Positions 6,475 through 13,233 of a DNA stretch of 13,233 nt are shown piece by piece. Location: NCBI GenBank assembly GCA_017652545.1, contig JAGCAV010000233.1, positions 1 to 13,233 of the forward strand. Direction: 5' to 3'. The translations under genes and the position numbers were made by a program. The DNA comes from Lachnospiraceae bacterium (GTDB taxonomy: Bacteria; Bacillota_A; Clostridia; Lachnospirales; Lachnospiraceae). The notes beneath the pieces were generated by a model. The model was not told where the DNA came from, did no database searches, and saw only the letters and a program-made list of their open reading frames with translations. Position 1 is the stretch's first letter, and each line of letters starts with the position of its first letter.

Positions 6475-8016
6475 TTGGCTAACATTATTCTGGAGATGAA
6501 GAACATCACCAAGACATTTCCGGGTGTCAAGGCACTGGACAACGTCAACTTCAAGGTGGAAGAGGGCGAGATCCATGCGCTTGTCGGAGAAAACGGCGCC
6601 GGAAAGTCTACGCTGATGAACGTCCTGAGCGGTATTTATCCGTACGGGACATATGAGGGAGATATCGTCTATAAGGGCGAGACATGTCGTTTCAATACGA
6701 TCAGGGATTCTGAAAGCAAGGGAATCGTCATCATTCATCAGGAACTCGCGCTGGTTCCTGAGATGTCGATCGGTGAAAATATGTATCTGGGCAATGAGCG
6801 CGGCAAAAAAGCGCGCATTGACTGGGATACCACATACGCGGAGGCTGACAAGTATCTGAAGATGGTAGGTCTGTCAGAATCCTCCAAGGTTCTGGTCAAG
6901 GAGATCGGAACCGGCAAACAGCAGCTAGTTGAGATCGCAAAAGCGCTGGCGAAGAATGCGAAGCTGCTGATTCTTGATGAGCCCACATCCTCTCTGAATG
7001 AGGAAGATTCGAGGGCGCTGCTGGACCTGATGCTCGGCTTCAAGAAGCAGGGCATGACCATGATCATCATCACGCATAAGCTGAATGAGGTGGCTTACGT
7101 CGCTGATAAGATCACGGTAGTCCGTGACGGCTCCACCATTGAGACCATTGACAACACAAATCGTGATATCGATGAAGACCGTATCATCAGAGGCATGGTC
7201 GGCCGTGAGATCACCAACCGTTTCCCGAAGAGGCAGGGTGTTGCGATCGGTGAGACCAACATGGAGATCGAAAACTGGACCGTTCAGCATCCGCTGTATC
7301 CGGAGCGCAACGTGGTGAACAATGTTTCCATGTATGTGCGCAAGGGAGAAGTCGTGGGCATCTACGGTCTGATGGGCGCCGGCCGTACAGAACTGGCCAT
7401 GAGCATTTTCGGACAGTCCTATGGCAACCTGCTCTCAGGTACACTGAAGATCAACGGTCAGGAAGTAAAGCTGAAAAAGTCACCGACCGATGCCATCAGA
7501 CACAAGATCGCTTATGTGACCGAGGACCGGAAGGGCAACGGCCTGGTCCTGTCCCAGTCCATCAAGGTGAATACATCACTGGCCAATCTTGACAGCCTGG
7601 CCAGCGGAAAGGTCATCGACAAGGATAAGGAATATCTGGTGGCGGAGGAATACAGGGACAAGCTTAAGATCAAGACACCCACTGTTGAACAGCTGGTCGG
7701 CAACCTGTCCGGCGGCAACCAGCAGAAGGTGCTTCTTGCCAAGTGGATGTTTGCTGAGCCGGATATCCTGATTCTGGATGAACCGACAAGAGGCATCGAC
7801 GTCGGCGCCAAGTATGAGATCTACTGTATCATCAATGATCTTGCGGCAGCCGGCAAGTCCGTGATCATGATCTCCTCCGAGCTTCCGGAGGTGCTGGGCA
7901 TGAGCGACCGCATATATATCATGAACGCTTCAAGAATCGTGGGAGAAATGAAGGCCTCCGATGCAACACAGGAGAAGATCATGGCTGAGATTCTGAAGTC
8001 AGGAAGGGGGGATTGA
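6475..8016 (+). CDS. gguA: Monosaccharide ABC transporter ATP-binding protein (GguA/MmsA type)
   Basis: This double nucleotide-binding-domain ATPase powers sugar import at the cytoplasmic face. I chose the TTG at 6475 (513 residues) because GGAGGGAG (6461-6468) lies at good spacing and the product then begins [15 protein letters not shown], as family members do; another TTG at 6424 would add an unlikely leader just after the terminator. First domain: Walker [10 protein letters not shown] (38-46), a degenerate signature GTGKQQ (145-150) and Walker [12 protein letters not shown] (164-174). Second domain: degenerate Walker [10 protein letters not shown] (298-306, Arg replacing Lys), full signature LSGGNQQKV (411-419) and Walker [13 protein letters not shown] (431-442). 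One catalytic and one degenerate site is normal for CUT2-family sugar ATPases. The permease gene begins two bases after its stop codon, so the two are translationally linked. Confidence 0.93.
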   Translation: MANIILEMKNITKTFPGVKALDNVNFKVEEGEIHALVGENGAGKSTLMNVLSGIYPYGTYEGDIVYKGETCRFNTIRDSESKGIVIIHQELALVPEMSIGENMYLGNERGKKARIDWDTTYAEADKYLKMVGLSESSKVLVKEIGTGKQQLVEIAKALAKNAKLLILDEPTSSLNEEDSRALLDLMLGFKKQGMTMIIITHKLNEVAYVADKITVVRDGSTIETIDNTNRDIDEDRIIRGMVGREITNRFPKRQGVAIGETNMEIENWTVQHPLYPERNVVNNVSMYVRKGEVVGIYGLMGAGRTELAMSIFGQSYGNLLSGTLKINGQEVKLKKSPTDAIRHKIAYVTEDRKGNGLVLSQSIKVNTSLANLDSLASGKVIDKDKEYLVAEEYRDKLKIKTPTVEQLVGNLSGGNQQKVLLAKWMFAEPDILILDEPTRGIDVGAKYEIYCIINDLAAAGKSVIMISSELPEVLGMSDRIYIMNASRIVGEMKASDATQEKIMAEILKSGRGD

Positions 8017-8018
8017 TC

Positions 8019-9188
8019 ATGGCATCACGCAGTTTAACTGATTTTATCAAGAAATACATGATGGTCATTGCGCTGGCTGTGGTCGTGATCCTGTTCTCGA
8101 TCGGGACAGGCGGCAAGATCCTGTATGCGCAGAACATCAATAACCTGATTTCCCAGAACGGCTATGTTTTCGTGCTGGCAACCGGTATGCTGCTGTGTAT
8201 CCTGACAGGCGGCAACATCGACCTGGCTGCCGGATCTGTCGTCTGCTTTACCGGTGCGATCGGTGCTGTCATGATGGCAAACAAACTGCCGGCAGTGCTC
8301 GCTGTGATCGTGATGCTTCTTGTCGGCGCTCTGATCGGAGCGTTCCAGGGCTTCTGGATCGCCTGGATTTCTGTCCCTCCGTTTATTGCCACACTGGCAG
8401 GCATGTACGCATTCCGCGGCCTTTCCAACGTGGTGCTGCAGGGCTATACGGTCGGTATTGAAAATGCCGGTTTCCTGCAGGTCTTCGGCGGCGGGGCCAA
8501 CTGCTATATCCCGGATTTCTTCCATGGAGAAAGCCTGAACATCACGTGCATGGCAGCCGGTATCATCGTCGTGGCGATTTATGTGATCCTGACGCTTAAG
8601 GGCATGGTGACCAGAAAGAAGAAGGGAATCGCAGGTGACAATCCGGTGACTGTGATCGGCACGATGGTGGCTGTCAGTGCGCTGCTTCTGTGGATCTTCT
8701 ATAAGCTGGCGAACTATCAGGGCATTCCGACCGTGCTCTGCTGGATCGGACTGGTGCTTCTGGTCTACGGCTATATCACAACCAATACGGCAATCGGCCG
8801 GTATTTCTATGCGGTGGGCGGCAATGAAAAGGCAACCAGGCTTTCAGGCGTCAATACGAAACTGGTGTACTTTATTGCCTATGCCAATATGGGCCTGATG
8901 GCCGGTCTTGGCGGCATCCTGACCGTGGCGAGAGCAACCGGTGCACAGCCCACTTTCGGACAGGGCTATGAGATGGACGCCATCGCAGCCTGCTTCATCG
9001 GCGGCGCTTCCGCGTATGGCGGCGTCGGCAAGATCACCGGTGTGATCATCGGCGCGACTCTGATGGGCGTGATCAACCAGGGCATGAGTATCATGGGCTG
9101 GTCCGCGAACTACCAGAGAGCTGTCAAGGGCGTGGTTCTGCTGCTTGCGGTGCTGTTTGATGTTCTCTCCAAAAAAGAGCAGGCGTAA
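8019..9188 (+). CDS. gguB: Monosaccharide ABC transporter permease (GguB/MmsB type), first copy
   Basis: A 389-residue integral membrane protein of the BPD_transp_2 (CUT2) family that forms the sugar channel. The ATG at 8019 has the purine-rich AGGAAGGGGG about seven bases upstream; the TTG at 8013 is too close to it. Many hydrophobic helices are visible, starting with residues about 13-30. Family marks include LTGGNIDLAAGSVV near residue 65, SVPPFIATLAGMYAFRGLS, IGRYFYAVGGNEKATRLSGVN, and the C-terminal GYEMDAIAACFIGGASAYGGVGKITG, which carries the coupling region for the ATPase. It keeps the canonical glycine-rich segment GLMAGLGGIL that its sister copy has lost. It is flanked tightly by the ATPase and the second permease, so all belong to one transcript. 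Confidence 0.92.
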   Translation: MASRSLTDFIKKYMMVIALAVVVILFSIGTGGKILYAQNINNLISQNGYVFVLATGMLLCILTGGNIDLAAGSVVCFTGAIGAVMMANKLPAVLAVIVMLLVGALIGAFQGFWIAWISVPPFIATLAGMYAFRGLSNVVLQGYTVGIENAGFLQVFGGGANCYIPDFFHGESLNITCMAAGIIVVAIYVILTLKGMVTRKKKGIAGDNPVTVIGTMVAVSALLLWIFYKLANYQGIPTVLCWIGLVLLVYGYITTNTAIGRYFYAVGGNEKATRLSGVNTKLVYFIAYANMGLMAGLGGILTVARATGAQPTFGQGYEMDAIAACFIGGASAYGGVGKITGVIIGATLMGVINQGMSIMGWSANYQRAVKGVVLLLAVLFDVLSKKEQA

Positions 9189-9204
9189 GGAAAGGAGGAT
9201 GACA

Positions 9205-10374
9205 ATGAAAAAGAGTGCTTCTCAAGTCATAAAAGATAACTTTATGATCATCGCATTGGTCGTGATCTACCTTTTGTTTACGCTTGCCACCAAAGGTGCC
9301 ATGTTCCAGCCGATGAATTTCAACGCGCTGGTGACCCAGAACGCGTACGTGTTCATTCTGGCTTCCGGTATGCTGATGTGCATGCTCACAGGCGGAAACA
9401 TCGACCTGTCGTGCGGCGCGGTGGTCTGCCTTCTGGCTGCCATCGGCGGTTACTTCCTGAATAACAGAGGCCTTCCGGTCGTGATCGTCATCCTGCTTAT
9501 GCTGGCAGTGGGCGCTTTCTACGGCATCGTGCTTGGCTATCTGATTGCCTATGTGAATGTGCCGCCGTGGATCGCTACGCTGGCAGGTTACCTTGCCTTC
9601 CGCGGGCTGGGCACCCAGATCCTGTCTTCCAGCAGCTCGACCGGTTCCATCAGCATTGCCGCATATCCCGGCTTCCTGAGCCTGTTTTCCGGCAAACTGT
9701 TCTCAACCAAGTTGAATGTACTGAACATTCCCTGTATGGTTGTCGGAATTGTCGCCGCTGTGCTGGTCGTATTTCTCAACATCCGTTCAAGAGCGGTGAA
9801 GCTGAAAAAAGGATATGAAGCCGATTCAGCGGCCAATGTCCTGGTGAAATCCGTTCTGGAAGCTGCGGTGATCCTGCTGGTTGCCTATAAGCTGGCGATG
9901 GCCGGCGGACTTCCCACTGTTCTGGTGTGGGTCGTGGCTGTTGTTCTGATCTACAGTTTTATCACAGAGAAGACGACGATCGGCCGTCATTTCTATGTGG
10001 TCGGCGGCAATCGCGAGGCGGCGCGCCTGTCAGGTGTGAATACAAGAATGATCATGTTCATGGCTTACCTGAATATGGCCGTCATTACGGTTATTACGAC
10101 CTGGACCGTCATGTCAAGGTTCCAGGCAGCCAACTCCACCATGGGTACCAACTATGAGATGGACGCGATCTCTGCGTGTGTTGTGGGCGGCGTATCCGCA
10201 TACGGCGGTTCCGGAAAGATCTTCGGCATGGTGGTCGGCGCTACGCTGATCGGTGTCATCAACCTCGGCATGAGCCTGGTCAACTGGGATGCAAACCTGC
10301 AGAAGGTCGTCAAGGGCGTTGTTCTTCTCGGCGCTGTGGCATTCGATATTCTTTCCAAGAAGCGCGAGAAGTAA
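9205..10374 (+). CDS. Monosaccharide ABC transporter permease, second paralogous copy
   Basis: The start at 9205 is chosen because AAAGGAGG (9191-9198) is six bases upstream; the ATG at 9199 touches the binding site. The product also has 389 residues and aligns with the preceding permease along its whole length: LTGGNIDLSCGAVV, VNVPPWIATLAGYLAFRGLG, IGRHFYVVGGNREAARLSGVN, NYEMDAISACVVGGVSAYGGSGKIFG and a C-terminal KGVVLLGAVAFDILSKK. The pair therefore looks like an old tandem duplication. It differs where family members carry a glycine-rich helix: AVITVITTWTVMSRFQAANS replaces GLMAGLGGILTVARATGAQP. The likely arrangement is a heterodimeric channel, as in LsrC/LsrD, though two separate homodimers are possible. 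A terminator follows the stop codon. Confidence 0.9.
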   Translation: MKKSASQVIKDNFMIIALVVIYLLFTLATKGAMFQPMNFNALVTQNAYVFILASGMLMCMLTGGNIDLSCGAVVCLLAAIGGYFLNNRGLPVVIVILLMLAVGAFYGIVLGYLIAYVNVPPWIATLAGYLAFRGLGTQILSSSSSTGSISIAAYPGFLSLFSGKLFSTKLNVLNIPCMVVGIVAAVLVVFLNIRSRAVKLKKGYEADSAANVLVKSVLEAAVILLVAYKLAMAGGLPTVLVWVVAVVLIYSFITEKTTIGRHFYVVGGNREAARLSGVNTRMIMFMAYLNMAVITVITTWTVMSRFQAANSTMGTNYEMDAISACVVGGVSAYGGSGKIFGMVVGATLIGVINLGMSLVNWDANLQKVVKGVVLLGAVAFDILSKKREK

Positions 10375-10415
10375 GATCAAACGGCTTGCCGTGCAAATCA
10401 TAATTATGTTAGAAT

Positions 10416-10445
10416 GGGATGCCGCCTGTGCGGCATCCTGTTTTA
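10416..10445 (+). terminator. Terminator of the transporter operon
   Basis: GGATGCCGC (10417-10425), loop CTGT, GCGGCATCC (10430-10438), then TGTTTTA. The 9-bp stem is perfect. The T tract overlaps the start of the next palindrome. Confidence 0.85.
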
Positions 10446-10562
10446 TCGTATAGGAAATTTCTTCGAATTTCCTATACGATAAACGCTCCGCGAGGATGCA
10501 CACTCGCACGTAAGGAAAATGTCGCTTCGCGACCGTGCTCGGCGCAAAGTCTTGCTGCGCTC
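10442..10562. repeat. Cluster of nested palindromes, possible dispersed intergenic element
   Basis: A perfect 18-bp inverted repeat (10442-10459 with 10466-10483, six-base spacer TCTTCG) is followed by GCGAG/CTCGC (10490-10494 with 10503-10507), GCACG/CGTGC (10506-10510 with 10534-10538) enclosing GTCGC-TTC-GCGAC (10521-10533), and GCAA/TTGC (10544-10547 with 10552-10555). No coding frame is evident. The layout resembles REP-like or miniature mobile elements, or a structured RNA; only the pairing is seen directly. Confidence 0.6.
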
Positions 10563-10640
10563 CCCTTATGAATGAGGGAATGGGAAACCTGAAGTCCGCT
10601 TGCAGACTTTATTCAATTCGATGTAAACACATATAGTAAG

Positions 10641-11618
10641 ATGAATAAGACAAACCGTTCTGTAGTCATAGTGGAGATCATTGTTTTTGTTGTGGCGGGC
10701 CTTCTGCTGGCTTTATATTTTTATGCGGATAACAGGCTTCTGACCATGGAAAACAGTGAAAATGCCGGCACAAGACTGGAAAAGCATATTGCCTTTATCT
10801 CACAGGACGATTCGGATCTGTGGCAGGCAGTCTTTGAATCGGCGAAAGAGAGTGCAAAGAGCAGTAAGGCGTATATCGAGTGGATCGGAAAGGATGCGCC
10901 TGTTACCTACAGTCTGTCTGACTGCATGCGGATCGCGACTGCAGCGGGGGTTGACGGGATCATCCTGCACAAGTCTCCGGACGAGCAGATGACAGATCTG
11001 ATCAACGAGGCGGCTGCGGAGGAGATTCCCGTGATCATGGCGCTGGAGGATGACGAGGACAGTGAACGCGTCAGCTACGTAGGCATGAACAGTTATCAGA
11101 TGGGCGACCACTATGCAAGGCAGATCATTTCCTGCCTCTCCCCCGGGGAAAACAGCGTGCTGGTGATCACCGGGAGCTCTCTTGCCGAAGGCGGCGGCGC
11201 GCTGATGTATTCCCAGATGCTGCAGGCTGTGGAACAGGGGAAAGACGCCGGGCAGCAGGCTGTTTTTGAAGTCATGGAAGTGGATACCGGTACCAGCTTT
11301 GAGACAGAGGAAGCGATCCGGGATATATTTGTCAGCCGGGAGCGCCTTCCCGATATCATCGTCTGCCTGGACCTGACAGCGACCGAATGCGTCGCCCAGG
11401 CACTCGTCGATTACAATGAGGTCGGCAATGTGTCCGTGATCGGGTTTTATGCGTCTGACACGGTTGAAGAGGCAATCACACGGGGCATTATCCACTCAAC
11501 ACTCGGAATTGATGCGGAAGAGATCGGAAGGATATGCGTGGAAGCTCTTGAGGAGCACTTCACGCTGGGAAGGGTCAGCAGCTATTTTAATATCGGACTG
11601 TCAGTCATAGACGGATAA
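10641..11618 (+). CDS. Membrane-anchored sugar-binding sensor protein (XylFII-like)
   Basis: The protein has 325 residues. A short basic start (MNKTNRS) is followed by one hydrophobic helix (about residues 8-28) with no clear cleavage site or lipobox, so it is probably held in the membrane with the rest outside. Residues from about 47 onward fit a periplasmic-binding-protein type I domain (KHIAFISQDDSDLW, GVDGIILHKSP, EIPVIMALEDD, YVGMNSYQMGDHYARQI, LPDIIVCLDLTATECVAQAL, VIGFYASDTVEEAI). It is only distantly like the ChvE protein in this window. It lies directly before a histidine kinase and a response regulator, as XylFII does in C. beijerinckii, where it presents D-xylose to LytS. A sensing rather than transport role is inferred. 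The ATG has no good ribosome binding site (only AGTAAG), unlike its neighbours. Confidence 0.8.
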   Translation: MNKTNRSVVIVEIIVFVVAGLLLALYFYADNRLLTMENSENAGTRLEKHIAFISQDDSDLWQAVFESAKESAKSSKAYIEWIGKDAPVTYSLSDCMRIATAAGVDGIILHKSPDEQMTDLINEAAAEEIPVIMALEDDEDSERVSYVGMNSYQMGDHYARQIISCLSPGENSVLVITGSSLAEGGGALMYSQMLQAVEQGKDAGQQAVFEVMEVDTGTSFETEEAIRDIFVSRERLPDIIVCLDLTATECVAQALVDYNEVGNVSVIGFYASDTVEEAITRGIIHSTLGIDAEEIGRICVEALEEHFTLGRVSSYFNIGLSVIDG

Positions 11619-11648
11619 TGAACCGGAAACGCAGGCAGGTGATTCGGG

Positions 11649-13199
11649 ATGAATGAAGCGGAAGCGACATTAACAGAAAAAAAGAGAATATTTCCCGGCC
11701 CCCGCTCGATCAGGACCAGGCTGATCGGGATCATTGTGCTGATGCTGGTTATGATCCTTCTGGTGAACCTGTATATCTTCAGCAGGATCAATTCCATGGT
11801 CAAGCGGATCGATTCAGTCTTCGCAAGCAATGTTTCCATGAGTGAGCTGGCCGAGAATCTTTCCCTGCTGGACAGCAATGTGTATGAGTATCTGAGCACA
11901 AAAAGCTCCTCAGCCCTTGAAAACTACTATCGCTATGCACAGTCCTACAAGGATCTCGCTGAACAGCTGAACGGCAGGAAGGTCGACAATGCGCTGCTGA
12001 TGCTGGAAAAAAACATCAGAGGCATGTCCTTAAGCTATCTGGAAATCGCAGAGGAAGCCATCCAGGCGAAGCGCGGCCGCAATGTCGAGAGATATAAATC
12101 CGCTTATGAGAGCGGCAGGCAGATCTATGATTACATCAATACATACATTTACGAACTGAACACCATCCGGTTCTCTCAGAATTCCGCGAGATATCAGTAC
12201 CTTCTCTCTGTGATGAACATTCTGGAACTGCTCTCGCTCATGATCATCGTGTCCCTTTTCAGCGTGACGGTGGTCGGCATTATTCTGATCGTCCGCAGTA
12301 TGATCGGACCTTTGACGACCCTGGCAATCGCGGCAGGCCAGGTGACGGAGGGCGACCTGAACGTGGAAGTCCCGGAAGTGAACACTATGGACGAGATCGG
12401 AATCGTGACCAGAACCTTCAATCAGATGCTTTCGAGCATTCGTGCCTACATTGACCGCGTCAGAGTCAGCATGCAGGAACAGGCCAGACTGAAGGAACGG
12501 GAGCTCTCCATGGCCGCCAACCTGAAAGAAGCGCAGCTGAATTTTCTACAGGCACAGATTAACCCACATTTCCTTTTCAACTCCCTGAATGCCGGAACGC
12601 AGCTGGCCATGATGGAAGATGCCGAGGCGACAGGCCGTTTTCTGGAGAAAATGGCGGAATTCTTCCGCTATAATGTCAGGCGGTCAGGCGAATCCACGCT
12701 GGAGGAAGAGATCGGCCTGGTCGATACGTATATTTATATTCTGAATGTCAGGTTCGCAGGCGACATCACCTACCGCAAGGAAATTGATCCGGATATCGGC
12801 TCGCAGCCGGTTCCCGCCATGATCCTGCAGCCGCTGGTGGAGAATGCCATCACACACGGAATCAGGGAAATGATGGACAGAGGCGTCGTTACACTGAGCG
12901 CCGCCCGGGAGGAAACGTTCATCCGTGTCACCGTGAAGGATAACGGTGTCGGTATGAGTGCCGAACAGATCGCAGAAATCTATGCAAAAGCGGGATCCCG
13001 CAGCGAAACGCCGCCCGGAAATGATCCGGATGTAGCGCTTCCGGATGAAAACGGGCAGGAGGAAAATGATTCCACCGGGATCGGACTGGAGAACGTGATC
13101 CGGCGCCTGCAGCTTTTCTATAACCGGGACGGACTTCTGACGATCAGAAGTGAAGGACATATGAGAGGAACGGAGATCACATTGCTGCTTCCTGTCTGA
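11649..13199 (+). CDS. LytS/YesN-type sensor histidine kinase
   Basis: The 516-residue kinase starts at an ATG with AGGTGA (11637-11642) six bases upstream. Order of parts: membrane helix about 25-45; extracellular region about 46-189, mostly predicted helical; second helix about 190-216; HAMP linker about 217-269; a short coiled segment; then a His_kinase domain (PF06580 type) with QINPHFLFNSLN (303-314), phosphorylated His307; and an HATPase domain with QPLVENAITHG (394-404, N box Asn399), DNGVGM (431-436) and TGIGLENV (476-483). A polar acidic stretch (about 450-475) lies in the ATP-lid region. It should phosphorylate the response regulator that follows. The upstream binding protein gene ends 30 bases before it, suggesting that protein docks on the extracellular helices. 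The sugar sensed is inferred from the neighbours. Confidence 0.92.
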   Translation: MNEAEATLTEKKRIFPGPRSIRTRLIGIIVLMLVMILLVNLYIFSRINSMVKRIDSVFASNVSMSELAENLSLLDSNVYEYLSTKSSSALENYYRYAQSYKDLAEQLNGRKVDNALLMLEKNIRGMSLSYLEIAEEAIQAKRGRNVERYKSAYESGRQIYDYINTYIYELNTIRFSQNSARYQYLLSVMNILELLSLMIIVSLFSVTVVGIILIVRSMIGPLTTLAIAAGQVTEGDLNVEVPEVNTMDEIGIVTRTFNQMLSSIRAYIDRVRVSMQEQARLKERELSMAANLKEAQLNFLQAQINPHFLFNSLNAGTQLAMMEDAEATGRFLEKMAEFFRYNVRRSGESTLEEEIGLVDTYIYILNVRFAGDITYRKEIDPDIGSQPVPAMILQPLVENAITHGIREMMDRGVVTLSAAREETFIRVTVKDNGVGMSAEQIAEIYAKAGSRSETPPGNDPDVALPDENGQEENDSTGIGLENVIRRLQLFYNRDGLLTIRSEGHMRGTEITLLLPV

Positions 13200-13213
13200 G
13201 AAAGGAAATCGTC

Positions 13214-13233
13214 ATGTATCGAATACTGATCGC
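13214..13233 (+). CDS. Response regulator, first codons only (3' truncated)
   Basis: An ATG at 13214 follows AAAGGAAAT (13201-13209) and lies 14 bases after the kinase stop codon. Six full codons read MYRILI, the usual first beta strand of a receiver domain. After a LytS/YesN-type kinase, a YesN-type regulator with an AraC-like DNA-binding domain is expected. Only the start is visible, so the call rests mainly on position. Confidence 0.65.

Noticed and set aside
10386..10415. Promoter-like TTGCCG-N18-TAGAAT with an extended -10
   Set aside because: Transcription would start inside the terminator stem at 10417-10438, so a working promoter is unlikely.

Overview
The window carries one pentose/monosaccharide uptake and catabolism locus. 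All genes read left to right, with a fragment of an unrelated lipid kinase at the left edge. Base composition, strong GGAGG-type ribosome binding sites, the wording of the diacylglycerol kinase fragment and the LytS/YesN-type sensor pair suggest a Bacillota member of the class Clostridia, most like Lachnospiraceae. That placement is inference; no rRNA or marker gene is present.

Layout. (1) 2-658: C-terminal part of a diacylglycerol kinase-family protein, closed by a strong terminator. (2) 782-5046: a sigma-A-like promoter, then xylulokinase (xylB), an L-fucose/L-arabinose isomerase-fold protein and an aldose 1-epimerase. (3) 5047-5275: a regulatory region with a 21-bp dyad, several GACAAA-type half-sites and a poor -35 promoter. 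(4) 5276-10374: a ChvE/GguAB (CUT2-type) sugar ABC transporter made of a binding protein, a double-domain ATPase and two paralogous permeases of equal length. A terminator sits between the binding protein and the ATPase. (5) 10375-10640: a terminator followed by a cluster of nested palindromes. (6) 10641 to the end: a membrane-anchored sugar-binding protein, a LytS/YesN-type histidine kinase and the first codons of a response regulator.

Likely joint function (inference). The anchored binding protein senses an extracellular pentose and signals through the kinase and response regulator, which activates the transporter operon. Sugar enters through ChvE-GguA-permeases, the epimerase equilibrates anomers, the isomerase makes a ketopentose and XylB phosphorylates it for the pentose phosphate or phosphoketolase route. 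The regulatory part matches the XylFII-LytS-YesN D-xylose sensing system described in Clostridium beijerinckii. What stands out is the absence of a XylA-type isomerase in the window with a FucI-fold enzyme next to xylB, the paired permeases, a binding protein without a lipobox, and the palindrome-rich regulatory stretches. Most of the window is recognisable biology; I see no clearly new system.
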